Source: Oceanimonas marisflavi (GTDB lineage: Bacteria; Pseudomonadota; Gammaproteobacteria; Enterobacterales; Aeromonadaceae). Taken from it: a stretch of 64,000 nt of DNA. A program made the position numbers and the translations under genes. The notes beneath the pieces were generated by a model. It searched no databases. It saw nothing but the letters and a program-made list of their open reading frames with translations, and was not told the DNA's origin. Positions 41,115-49,477 of this stretch are shown piece by piece (the stretch's first letter is position 1; each line of letters opens with the position of its first letter). The DNA lies in the NCBI RefSeq assembly GCF_003049725.1, contig NZ_QAGM01000005.1:1-64000 (forward strand). Direction: 5' to 3'.

Positions 41115-42068
41115 ATGATCATTGTAACTGGCGGTGCCGGCTTTATCGGCAGCAACCTGGTAAAAACCCTGAACGAACAAGGCCGTACCGACGTGGTAGT
41201 GATCGACGATCTGACCGACGGTACCAAGTTCGTCAATCTGGTTGACCTGACCATTGCCGACTACCTGGACAAGGACGAGTTCCTGCACCGCATTGTATCC
41301 GGCGACGAGTTCGAGGAATGGGGCGGCATCGAGGTGATTTTCCACGAGGGCGCCTGCTCCGCCACCACCGAGTGGGACGGCAAGTTCATGATGGAGAACA
41401 ACTACGAGTACTCCAAGGATCTGCTGCACTACTGCCTGGAGCGGGAAATTCCGTTTATCTACGCCTCTTCCGCCGCCACCTACGGCGGCCGCAACGACAA
41501 CTTCATTGAAGAGCCGCAATATGAACAGCCGCTTAACGTCTACGGCTATTCCAAGCAACTGTTCGACCAGTATGTGCGCCGGCTGATGCCGGAGATCAGT
41601 TCACAGGTGGTGGGTCTCAAGTACTTCAACGTGTACGGCCCCCGCGAGCAGCACAAGGGCAGCATGTCGAGCGTGGCCTTTCACCTCAATACTCAGCTGC
41701 ACAAGGGTGAAAATCCCAAACTGTTTGAAGGCTGCGACGGCTACGGCAACGGCGGCCAGATGCGCGACTTCATCTATGTGGGCGACGTGTGCAAGGTCAA
41801 CCTCTGGTTCTGGCAGAACCCCGAGGTCTCCGGCATCTTCAACTGCGGCACCGGCCGCGCCGAGCCTTTCCAGAACGTGGCCGAAGCGGTGATCAAACAC
41901 CACGGCAAGGGTGAAATTGAATACATCCCCTTCCCGGAGCATCTCAAGGGTCGCTACCAGAGCTTTACCGAAGCCGACCTCACCAAACTGCGCGCCGCCG
42001 GCTACCCCCACGAGTTCAAGACCGTGGCCGAAGGCGTGGCTGAGTATATGAGCTGGCTGAATAAATAA
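41115..42068 (+). CDS. hldD: ADP-L-glycero-D-manno-heptose 6-epimerase
   Basis: Final step in making the heptose donor for the LPS inner core. It has 317 residues (E. coli 310). The NADP-binding motif [12 protein letters not shown] is at the N-terminus, the catalytic Tyr-Lys pair is in [14 protein letters not shown], and SATTEWDG and [18 protein letters not shown] are family signatures. It opens the LPS core locus. The next gene follows after 8 bp, so co-transcription is likely. Confidence 0.97.
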   Translation: MIIVTGGAGFIGSNLVKTLNEQGRTDVVVIDDLTDGTKFVNLVDLTIADYLDKDEFLHRIVSGDEFEEWGGIEVIFHEGACSATTEWDGKFMMENNYEYSKDLLHYCLEREIPFIYASSAATYGGRNDNFIEEPQYEQPLNVYGYSKQLFDQYVRRLMPEISSQVVGLKYFNVYGPREQHKGSMSSVAFHLNTQLHKGENPKLFEGCDGYGNGGQMRDFIYVGDVCKVNLWFWQNPEVSGIFNCGTGRAEPFQNVAEAVIKHHGKGEIEYIPFPEHLKGRYQSFTEADLTKLRAAGYPHEFKTVAEGVAEYMSWLNK

Positions 42069-42076
42069 GGCACACC

Positions 42077-43849
42077 ATGAACATTTTGATGGCGCTGTCC
42101 CAGCTCGAGGTGACCGGCGCGGAGGTATATGCCACTACGGTGGGTGACGCCCTGACTGAACGTGGTCACCGAGTGTTTTATGTATCCGACACCCTGACCA
42201 AACCGCACCGGGGAGCTTTTTTCAAACTGCGCTTTAACAAGCGCAGCATTCCCCGCCGGTTCTGGCATGTGGGTTATCTGATCTACCTGATTAAAAAGCA
42301 CCGCATTCAGCTGGTGCATGCTCACAGCCGCGCCTCCAGCTGGAGCTGCTACGTCGCCTGCAAGCTCACCGGTACCCCCATGATCACCACAGTGCATGGC
42401 CGCCAGCCGGTGCATGCCTCGCGCAAGAAGTTTCACGCCCTGGGCGATCGCGCCCTGGCGGTGTGCGAGGCGGTACGGGATCAGCTGGTTGCCGGTCTGG
42501 GAGTCGCGCCCGAGCTGATTGCCATCGGCCGCAACGGCATCGACACCCACCACTACCAGCCGGTGCCGGCGCCCGCCAACAACAAGCCGCTGATCAGCAT
42601 CATCGGCCGGCTCTCCGGCCCCAAGGGCGAGCTATGCTACCGGCTGCTGGATCAGTGCCTGGATCTGAACCGCTATCGGGTACAGATTGCCTCGGGCACG
42701 CAAGTGCCGGAGCGGTTTGAACGCTTTCGCGACCAGGCGGAATTTCTTGGCTATGTACAGGATGTGCCCGGCCTGATGGCGCAATCCGATCTGGTGATCG
42801 GTGCCGGCCGGGTAGCCATGGAAGCCATACTGATGCAACGCCCGGTCTTTGCCGTGGGCGAGGCAGAAGCCGTGGGGCTGGTGACTCCCGACAACATTGA
42901 CGCCGCCATGGCGAGCAATTTTGGCGATATTGGCCCGAACGACCTGAATATCGACTTTGCTACCCTGCCCGCTCAAATTACCGCTGCTCTGGACACCCGG
43001 TTCGACAGCGCCGCTCTGGCCAGCACTGTTAAAAGCGCCTACGACCTGCAGGCGGTAGCCACCGAGCTTGAAGCTCATTATCAGAGTGTAATCGTGCACC
43101 GGCTGCGGCGGGAAGTGCCCGTCATCATGTATCACCGTTTTATTCGCGATGACAGCGAAAAGGGCGTACATGGCACCTATCTGCATGTGAAAATGCTGGA
43201 AAAGCACTTTAGACTGCTGAAACGGCTGGGCTATGAAACGCTGACCTTCGCCGATCTCGCCGACAAAGGTCTGGCCAGCCGGCTGAGTGCTGGCAAAAAG
43301 TACATCATTATCACGGTGGATGACGGCTACAAGGATAATTATGAGTTGCTGTTTCCGCTGCTGCAAAAGTATGACTTCAAGGCAGTGATCTATGCCGTGA
43401 CCGGCGAAACCTTTAACCGCTGGGACGTAGAAAACCCCGACAACCCGGAAAAATCCGTGGAGCTGATGACCCCGGACCAGATAAAGGAAATGGCCGCCTC
43501 AGGCCTGGTGGAATTTGGCGGTCATACCCTGACCCACCCCAAGCTGGACCGGCTCGACCGCGAACAACAACGCGTGGAAATTGCCGGCAACAAGGCGCAA
43601 CTGGAACAATTACTGGGTCAAGAACTGACGTCCTTCGCCTACCCCTTTGGCATTCATAACAACGACAGCAAACAACTGGCCGAAGAGCTGGGTTACCCCT
43701 TTGCCGTGGCCACCGACAGCGGCCCCCTGGCCATGCACGAGGATCCCTGGCAGATCCGCCGCATCGCCATCTTTCCCCGTACCGATGTGTTCGGACTATG
43801 GCGAAAGATTAAGGGGGATTATGTGTTTAGGAAAAATAGGAAATTATAA
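42077..43849 (+). CDS. fusion of GT4-type glycosyltransferase and NodB-type polysaccharide deacetylase
   Basis: This 590-residue two-domain protein is cytoplasmic by sequence (no signal). Residues 1 to about 340 form a GT-B glycosyltransferase (SQLEVTGAEVYATTVGDAL, HAHSRASSWSCYVACKL, AIGRNGIDTHHY, IIGRLSGPKGELC). Residues about 355-590 form a carbohydrate esterase 4 domain with the catalytic Asp pair TVDDGYKDNY, metal His residues in FGGHTLTHPKLD and motif SFAYPFG, so both halves look intact. It follows hldD and overlaps the glycerophosphotransferase gene by one base. It could add an N-acetylated sugar to the LPS core and deacetylate it. The last 30 bp turn AT-rich. Acceptor and sugar are unknown. 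Confidence 0.8.
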   Translation: MNILMALSQLEVTGAEVYATTVGDALTERGHRVFYVSDTLTKPHRGAFFKLRFNKRSIPRRFWHVGYLIYLIKKHRIQLVHAHSRASSWSCYVACKLTGTPMITTVHGRQPVHASRKKFHALGDRALAVCEAVRDQLVAGLGVAPELIAIGRNGIDTHHYQPVPAPANNKPLISIIGRLSGPKGELCYRLLDQCLDLNRYRVQIASGTQVPERFERFRDQAEFLGYVQDVPGLMAQSDLVIGAGRVAMEAILMQRPVFAVGEAEAVGLVTPDNIDAAMASNFGDIGPNDLNIDFATLPAQITAALDTRFDSAALASTVKSAYDLQAVATELEAHYQSVIVHRLRREVPVIMYHRFIRDDSEKGVHGTYLHVKMLEKHFRLLKRLGYETLTFADLADKGLASRLSAGKKYIIITVDDGYKDNYELLFPLLQKYDFKAVIYAVTGETFNRWDVENPDNPEKSVELMTPDQIKEMAASGLVEFGGHTLTHPKLDRLDREQQRVEIAGNKAQLEQLLGQELTSFAYPFGIHNNDSKQLAEELGYPFAVATDSGPLAMHEDPWQIRRIAIFPRTDVFGLWRKIKGDYVFRKNRKL

Positions 43850-45060
43850 TGAAACATAAAAAAATAAAAAAAAATAGACTAGGCAAACTTTATAACACAA
43901 TAAAGTTAACCATTATCTGTGAAATTGCCAGGATCGGGTATCTGATCAGCAAACCTTTTTTTAAAAAAGACATATGGATAATTGGTGAAACAGAAAATCA
44001 AGCACAAGAAAACGGTTACTTCTTATTCCGCTGGATCAGGGAAAATCATCCAGAAATGGATGTTTACTATGTGATATCAAGTAAATCACCGTCACTCAAA
44101 AAGCCCCAAGAACTAGGGAATACGTTAGTTCTTGGAACAATAAAGCAAGTGTTTTTTCTTTACCATGCCAACAAAATAATATCCACTCATGGCTTATGGA
44201 TGATACCTGATGAGTTAGGTATTTTGAAAAAAATAACCAGAAAGAAACTAAACTTTGATGGTGTAATGCTTAACCATGGGGTCGGCTTTTTGAAAAATGG
44301 TTCAAAATACTATCATAAAAAGACCTTCCCATTGAACAATTTGATAATTGCATTATCACCTGATCACAAAAAAATATTTACAACACATTATGGCTATGAT
44401 GATAAAGATGTAATTATAACAGGTTATCCACGTTTTGATGACCTCGTCGACTTCTGTGAGGAAAAAAAGACAATTACCTTCATGCCAACATATAGAGATG
44501 GTGAAGATAATTTAGAACATGATGCTTTTAAAAGTACAAGTTTATATAAGGCGACTAAAAGGCTTATGATAGATGAAAAGCTGTTAAATAGCTTGGAAGA
44601 AAAAAATATCAAACTAGTCATCTACCTGCATCAAAATATCCAAAAATATAGTGACAGCTTAGACGGTTTCTCATCTAAAAATGTATCTGTGGCTAAACAA
44701 GGGCGCTACACCGTACAAGATCTACTAAAAAGATCCAGCTTACTTATTACAGATTACTCCAGTGTTTTTTTTGATTTCGTCTATATGAAAAAGCCTTTTA
44801 TTTCGTATCAGTTTGATTATGATGAATTTATTTCCTCTCGAAAAGAAAAAGCCTTTATAGACTTCAAAAAAGATATACCAGGCACTGTAGTAAGCGATCA
44901 TAATAGCTTAATTGAAAAGATAATAGAAAATATAAACAATGAATTTACATTCTCAATGAAAGATGAAAAAAAAGCATCTCGTTTTTTTTCATTCTATGAC
45001 CAGAAAAACTGTGAGAGAGTCTTTGAAGCCATAAAATCAGTTAGGGAGATAGTCTCTTGA
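43849..45060 (+). CDS. CDP-glycerol:glycerophosphotransferase-like protein (TagB/TagF family)
   Basis: This 403-residue protein belongs to the family that transfers glycerol phosphate from CDP-glycerol, best known from Gram-positive teichoic acid synthesis. It has IWIIGETENQAQENGYFLFRW at the N-terminus, a MLNHGVGFLKNG loop where family members have a His-Gly active-site motif, TFMPTYRDGEDN, and the strongly conserved LLITDYSSVFFDFVYMKKPF. Only the catalytic part is present, with no repeat polymerase region, so one or a few glycerol phosphates may be added. It is very AT-rich, unlike hldD upstream. It is coupled to both neighbours (TAATG and TTGA overlaps) and makes a pathway with the cytidylyltransferase at 45519. 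Confidence 0.82.
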   Translation: MKHKKIKKNRLGKLYNTIKLTIICEIARIGYLISKPFFKKDIWIIGETENQAQENGYFLFRWIRENHPEMDVYYVISSKSPSLKKPQELGNTLVLGTIKQVFFLYHANKIISTHGLWMIPDELGILKKITRKKLNFDGVMLNHGVGFLKNGSKYYHKKTFPLNNLIIALSPDHKKIFTTHYGYDDKDVIITGYPRFDDLVDFCEEKKTITFMPTYRDGEDNLEHDAFKSTSLYKATKRLMIDEKLLNSLEEKNIKLVIYLHQNIQKYSDSLDGFSSKNVSVAKQGRYTVQDLLKRSSLLITDYSSVFFDFVYMKKPFISYQFDYDEFISSRKEKAFIDFKKDIPGTVVSDHNSLIEKIIENINNEFTFSMKDEKKASRFFSFYDQKNCERVFEAIKSVREIVS

Positions 45061-45494
45061 GTATTAAAGATTTTAAGGAAAAATTTAACATAGATGCTCT
45101 GTCCATAAAAAAATATAAACATTGGACGGTTTCTGTTCGACCAAATCAGATAACACTTTCGTGCCTCATAGTAAGTATAAACAGAGAGTGTGAGTCACTA
45201 TCAGAGCTTACTGAAAGTGAGACTCAAGAGCTCTCCATGATTTTCAAAGATATAGAAACAAAATTTTGTAAGTGGGTGTCATTTGAAAAGATGAACTACC
45301 TAGCACTGATGATGCTTGATAGCATAGTTCATTTCCATGTAATACCAAGGTATAACAACTCAAGAACATTCGAAGAAAAATCATTCCATGATCTTAACTG
45401 GCCAAATCATCCATCAGATCTTGATTCTGGCATTTCCGATATGGCCACAGTGAAAAAAATCAGAAAAAGAATAATACTTGAAGCCAACTCATAA
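45057..45494 (+). CDS. HIT-like domain protein in the CDP-glycerol cassette
   Basis: This 145-residue protein has a core resembling HIT-family nucleotide hydrolases/transferases: a strand NQITLSCLIVSINRE, a helix with LTESETQELSMIFKD, and the signature IVHFHVIPRY. The first His of the usual H-x-H-x-H triad is Ile; the middle (nucleophilic) and last His are kept. The start is TTG at 45057 with TAGGGAGA upstream; the TTG overlaps the preceding stop, so it is translationally coupled. Being between the CDP-glycerol-using and CDP-glycerol-making genes, it might hydrolyse or transfer a nucleotide-linked intermediate. That role is inference. Confidence 0.65.
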   Translation: MSIKDFKEKFNIDALSIKKYKHWTVSVRPNQITLSCLIVSINRECESLSELTESETQELSMIFKDIETKFCKWVSFEKMNYLALMMLDSIVHFHVIPRYNNSRTFEEKSFHDLNWPNHPSDLDSGISDMATVKKIRKRIILEANS

Positions 45495-45518
45495 CACATG
45501 ATAAGAAGAGTGAATCTC

Positions 45519-45932
45519 ATGAAAAAAATAGGATATACGACAGGGGTATTTGATCTTTTTCATATCGGCCATCTAAATCTCCTCAGAAGAGCAAGATTGG
45601 AATGCGACTACTTGATTGTAGGAGTGACAACCGATGAACTAGCATTCTCTAGAAAAAATAAAAAACCCATAATTCCATTTCATGAGCGCCTTGAAATTGT
45701 TGAGAATATAAAGTTTGTTGATGAGGTTCTTCCTCAAACATCTATGGACAAAATGAAAGCATGGAAAAACATAAAGTTTGACAAAATGTTTGTAGGGGAT
45801 GATTGGAAGGGAAGTCCAACTTGGAAAACAATAGAGAGTGATTTTAAAAAGGTAGGTGTAGAAATAATATATTTTCCATACACCCAACATACATCCAGCA
45901 CATTACTTAGAGATGTGCTTAAAAAGATTTAA
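45519..45932 (+). CDS. glycerol-3-phosphate cytidylyltransferase-like protein (TagD family)
   Basis: This 137-residue nucleotidyltransferase has TTGVFDLFHIGHLNLLRRAR (HxGH nucleotide-binding motif), a conserved ERLEIVENIKFVDEV segment and a C-terminal TSSTLLRDVLKKI corresponding to the family's Ser-Thr-Thr motif. TagD makes CDP-glycerol from CTP and sn-glycerol 3-phosphate; the next-but-one upstream gene would use it. The ATG at 45519 matches the family start (MKKIGYTTG). It is AT-rich. Ethanolamine-phosphate or related cytidylyltransferase activity cannot be excluded, but the partner gene favours glycerol. Confidence 0.85.
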   Translation: MKKIGYTTGVFDLFHIGHLNLLRRARLECDYLIVGVTTDELAFSRKNKKPIIPFHERLEIVENIKFVDEVLPQTSMDKMKAWKNIKFDKMFVGDDWKGSPTWKTIESDFKKVGVEIIYFPYTQHTSSTLLRDVLKKI

Positions 45933-45975
45933 TTAGCCGTCACATAAAGCTAAAACTAAGTACACTTCAAAATCT

Positions 45976-46007
45976 CGCCCCCTACAAGCCCTACAAGTAA
46001 GGGGGCA
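45976..46007. terminator. hairpin between the convergent cytidylyltransferase and GT9 genes
   Basis: GCCCCCT at 45976 pairs with AGGGGGC ending about 46007 around a 16-18-nt loop. There is no U-run on either side. It lies between two convergent genes and is the only structured element in this 96-bp gap. Confidence 0.35.
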
Positions 46008-46028
46008 TGACAAGACAAGTAATAGCAC

Positions 46029-47105
46029 TTAGTTACACATGAACTCCTCGTCAAACTTTCTAATTAACTTATTCTCATCAAAAAAATTAATGTCTAATAA
46101 CGACCCTGTACACCTTTCTGCAAAAAAGCTAGAAGCCTTTTCAGAGTTAGGGTGCCACTCTGAGAAATTCTCTTCATCATGATTGTAAATACCCAACAAA
46201 GGTTTTCCCAAACCACTAGCAATATGTACTATAGCCGTATCCACAGAAATTACAGCATCAGACAAACGCACGATTTCGATGGCATCCTGAATAGTCTCAC
46301 TATACTTAACTGTGAACACTCGTCCCCCTTCTAACTCCCAACACCATTTTTCCACCTCTGCTTTGGTATCTGGTGTCGACATCAGACACACCTTCCATGC
46401 CGGCTTGTACTTGCCTATCAGCTCAACCAACATGGATACACTATCAAAGTTAAGGCGCCGGCTACTGCCACTACCATATGGATTAAGTGCCACTACAGGT
46501 GTATCAGGCCATTCCCGTAGTATAAGCTGACGCCGCTCACTGTCTTCAGGAATAATATATTGACGATCAGGAGAAGTAATTCCCAGTAAACCAAGCGCAT
46601 ATGCAAACTTTTCAGAAAAATGACGCCCTTTGGTAGCTTCACCAAGTTTAACGTTAACAAGACGCAACTCATCATCCAGCCCCATCACATTATTAGCACT
46701 GAGGCAACGAAGAAAATAGATATCCTTCATCTTCAGTTGCTTGCTGAGGTGAATAACCAAGTCTATAGAGCCAATTTCAGTACTCAGTTTTTTCAGCTCA
46801 GCATAAGTCGGTCGTTTTTTGCAGCAGTAAACATGATCCACACCAAAATGGTCCCGATACAGGGCAGCCATATGAGGCGCGGTGATCACATCGATGTGCA
46901 TTTCTGGCCGAAACCGTCGCAATTCTCTAAAGAAAAATGATGACACAATGGAGTCACCGATTTTGGCATCCCAGCGGACCAGCAAGACACGTTTTACCTG
47001 CCTAAGATCGCCTCCAGGAGAAGACCGGTCAAACAACAGCCTACCCATTTTTCGGCGCAGTTGATCCCTGAGTAACTGTGATCTGGAGATAAATCGTCTA
47101 AACAC
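46029..47105 (-). CDS. GT9 family glycosyltransferase (heptosyltransferase-like)
   Basis: This 358-residue GT-B transferase of the heptosyltransferase family has VKRVLLVRWDAKIGDSIVSS (N-terminal Gly-Asp motif), NPYGSGSSRRLNFDSV, and the donor-binding SDAVISVDTAIVHIASGLGKPLLGIY. It is lower in GC than flanking housekeeping genes and belongs to the same atypical block as the CDP-glycerol cassette. It is on the opposite strand, divergent from waaF with a 72-bp gap. The sugar is unknown; a heptose is the family default. Confidence 0.85.
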   Translation of the reverse strand: MFRRFISRSQLLRDQLRRKMGRLLFDRSSPGGDLRQVKRVLLVRWDAKIGDSIVSSFFFRELRRFRPEMHIDVITAPHMAALYRDHFGVDHVYCCKKRPTYAELKKLSTEIGSIDLVIHLSKQLKMKDIYFLRCLSANNVMGLDDELRLVNVKLGEATKGRHFSEKFAYALGLLGITSPDRQYIIPEDSERRQLILREWPDTPVVALNPYGSGSSRRLNFDSVSMLVELIGKYKPAWKVCLMSTPDTKAEVEKWCWELEGGRVFTVKYSETIQDAIEIVRLSDAVISVDTAIVHIASGLGKPLLGIYNHDEENFSEWHPNSEKASSFFAERCTGSLLDINFFDENKLIRKFDEEFMCN

Positions 47106-47117
47106 TATGCATTACCG

Positions 47118-47146
47118 TGGAGAGGTCAGGCCACCGATTGTATAAT
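47118..47146 (+). promoter_or_regulatory. candidate promoter for waaF
   Basis: A perfect -10 TATAAT (47141-47146) lies 31 bp before the waaF start, with a weak -35 TGGAGA (47118-47123) at 17-bp spacing. It sits in the short divergent gap with the GT9 gene. Confidence 0.4.
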
Positions 47147-47177
47147 CCCAAGTCATCAAAGACAAAGTATCAACGTC

Positions 47178-48209
47178 ATGAAAATTCTGATTATAGCCCC
47201 ATCCTGGGTGGGCGATATGGTGATGTCCCAGAGCCTTTACATCACCCTGAAAAAGCAACATCCCCAGGCCGAGCTGCATGTGATGGCGCCGGCCTGGTGC
47301 TGTGCCCTGCTGGAACGCATGCCCGAGGTCGACAAGGCTATCGTGATGCCGCTGGGGCACGGCGAGTTCAAGCTCGCCGAGCGATTCCGGCTGGGCCGGC
47401 AACTGGCCGCCGAAGGCTACGACTGGGCCATTATTCAGCCCAACTCCCTGAAATCGGCACTGATCCCGTTGTTTGCCGGCATTAAAAAACGCACCGGCTG
47501 GAAGGGCGAGTCCCGCTACGGCCTGCTCAATGATCTGCGCAGCAACAAGCGGGACTTTCCGCTGATGGTGGAGCGCTATAACGCCCTCGCCTATCCCAAG
47601 ACGCAGATGAAAAGCCATCAGAATATTCCCGACCTGCCCTGGCCGGCACTGCGAGTGGATGTTAATAATCAGCAGTCTGCACTGGCCGAGCTGAACCTGG
47701 ATACCACCAGGCCGGTACTGAGCCTGTGCCCCGGCGCCGAGTTTGGCCCGGCCAAGCGCTGGCCTGAGCAGTATTATGCCGAGGTGGCGCAACAGCAGAT
47801 TGAACTGGGCCGGCAGGTGTGGATTTTCGGCTCGGCCAAGGATGTGCCGGTTGCCGAAGCCATCAGACACTATTTACCCACACATCTACAGCAACATTGC
47901 CATGTACTGGCCGGTAAAACCTCGCTGCACCAGGCTATCGACCTGATGGCGCTGAGCACCGCCGTGGTATCCAATGACTCCGGGCTGATGCACATTGCCG
48001 CCGCCCTGCAGCGGCCATTGGTCGGGGTATATGGCTCCACCTCACCTCAGTACACCCCGCCCCTGGCGGAAAAAGTGGCCGTGGTGCATACCGATATCGA
48101 ATGCCGCCCCTGCTTCAAGCGCGAGTGCCCGTTGGGTCACCTCAAATGCCTGAAAGAACTGCCACCTCAGCGGGTAATTGACGCACTGACCCGGCTAGCG
48201 GGTGAGTAG
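47178..48209 (+). CDS. waaF: ADP-heptose:LPS heptosyltransferase II
   Basis: Adds the second heptose of the LPS inner core, 343 residues (E. coli 348). It has KILIIAPSWVGDMVMSQSLY at the start, QPNSLKSALIPLFAGIKKRTGW, LCPGAEFGPAKRWP, SNDSGLMHIAAALQRPLVGVYGST and the C-terminal RPCFKRECPLGHLKCL, all typical of WaaF. waaA follows after 2 bp. Confidence 0.96.
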   Translation: MKILIIAPSWVGDMVMSQSLYITLKKQHPQAELHVMAPAWCCALLERMPEVDKAIVMPLGHGEFKLAERFRLGRQLAAEGYDWAIIQPNSLKSALIPLFAGIKKRTGWKGESRYGLLNDLRSNKRDFPLMVERYNALAYPKTQMKSHQNIPDLPWPALRVDVNNQQSALAELNLDTTRPVLSLCPGAEFGPAKRWPEQYYAEVAQQQIELGRQVWIFGSAKDVPVAEAIRHYLPTHLQQHCHVLAGKTSLHQAIDLMALSTAVVSNDSGLMHIAAALQRPLVGVYGSTSPQYTPPLAEKVAVVHTDIECRPCFKRECPLGHLKCLKELPPQRVIDALTRLAGE

Positions 48210-48211
48210 CC

Positions 48212-49477
48212 ATGTTCTATCGCTTACTCTACAACCTGCTTATTCACCTGTTCAGCCCGCTGCTGCTGGCACTGCTGTACTGGCCGAAAAAGGGCAAGCC
48301 CGGCTTTGGCAAACGCTGGCCAGAGCATCTGGGGTTTGTGTCACCCACCAACGGCAAACGGCCGGTGTGGCTGCATGCCGTCAGTGTGGGTGAAATGGTG
48401 GCAGCTACGCCGCTTATTCGGCAACTGAAGGCTGAACATCCGAACCTTCCAATACTGGTGACCACCACTACCCGAACCGGCGCCGATCAGGCCGCAAAGC
48501 TGAGTGATCTCATCGAGCATCGCTATGCGCCGCTGGACTTTCCCTGGGCAGTGGCGCTGTTTCTGCGCCGGGTTCAACCCCGGACCCTGTTGATAATGGA
48601 AACCGAGCTCTGGCCCAACTGGCTGACCGCCTGCGGCCGGCGCAAGCTTCCGGTAATGGTACTGAATGCCCGGCTGTCTGCCCGCTCTGCCGACAGATAC
48701 CGGAAATTTCACGGCATTTTCCGCCTGTTATCGAAAAATATTACGCATATTGCCTGCCAGTACCGGGACGATGCGGACCGCTTTGCCGGCCTTGGCGTCC
48801 CCCGGAATCGACTGAGCACCACCGGCTCCATCAAGTTTGATATCGACTACGACGAGACCGTACGGGAGCAGGGGAAAATGCTGCGGGCACAACTGGGATC
48901 ACAGCGCCCGGTATGGATTGCCGCTTCTACCCACGAAGGGGAAGACGAGCAGCTGCTGGAAGCGCACCAAACCCTTCTGCCACGCTTTCCGGACGCCCTG
49001 CTGATCCTGGTGCCACGCCATCCCCAGCGTTTTGATCAGGTCGCGGCTCTGGTGCAAAAACAGGGACTCACTCTGCATCGCCGCACTCAGAGTGAGCCGA
49101 AAGCAGGCACTCAGGTTTATCTGGGGGATACCATGGGCGAGTTGCCGCTGATGCTGGCTGCAGCCGATGTGGCCTTTGTGGGGGGCAGTCTTATTGAGCG
49201 CGGCGGCCATAACCTGCTGGAGCCGGCAGCCCTGGGCAAGCCGGTGCTGACCGGCCCCTCTACCTTTAACTTCAGTGATATTACCCGCGAGCTGTTACAG
49301 GCGAAGGGCGCCAGTATCGTGGCCGACAGCCAGGAGCTGGCTAACACACTGGCTCAGCTGTTTGAGCATGAACCACAGCGCAACGCCATGGGGAAAGCGG
49401 CCCTGAAGGTAGTCGAGGCCAACCAGGGCGCGCTGGCACGCACCCTGGCCGCCATCAATACTCAGCTTCCCCGGTAA
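48212..49477 (+). CDS. waaA: 3-deoxy-D-manno-octulosonic acid (Kdo) transferase
   Basis: Transfers Kdo from CMP-Kdo to the lipid A precursor at the inner membrane, 421 residues (E. coli 425). One N-terminal membrane-associated helix (YNLLIHLFSPLLLALLYWP) precedes the GT-B fold. The catalytic Glu is in HAVSVGEMVAATPLI, METELWPNW and SIKFDIDYD are family motifs, and FVGGSLIERGGHNLLEPAALGKP is the donor site. Presence of the Kdo kinase next door suggests a single phosphorylated Kdo and hence a monofunctional WaaA (inference from Haemophilus and Vibrio). Its 3' end overlaps kdkA by 16 nt, convergently. Confidence 0.97.
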   Translation: MFYRLLYNLLIHLFSPLLLALLYWPKKGKPGFGKRWPEHLGFVSPTNGKRPVWLHAVSVGEMVAATPLIRQLKAEHPNLPILVTTTTRTGADQAAKLSDLIEHRYAPLDFPWAVALFLRRVQPRTLLIMETELWPNWLTACGRRKLPVMVLNARLSARSADRYRKFHGIFRLLSKNITHIACQYRDDADRFAGLGVPRNRLSTTGSIKFDIDYDETVREQGKMLRAQLGSQRPVWIAASTHEGEDEQLLEAHQTLLPRFPDALLILVPRHPQRFDQVAALVQKQGLTLHRRTQSEPKAGTQVYLGDTMGELPLMLAAADVAFVGGSLIERGGHNLLEPAALGKPVLTGPSTFNFSDITRELLQAKGASIVADSQELANTLAQLFEHEPQRNAMGKAALKVVEANQGALARTLAAINTQLPR

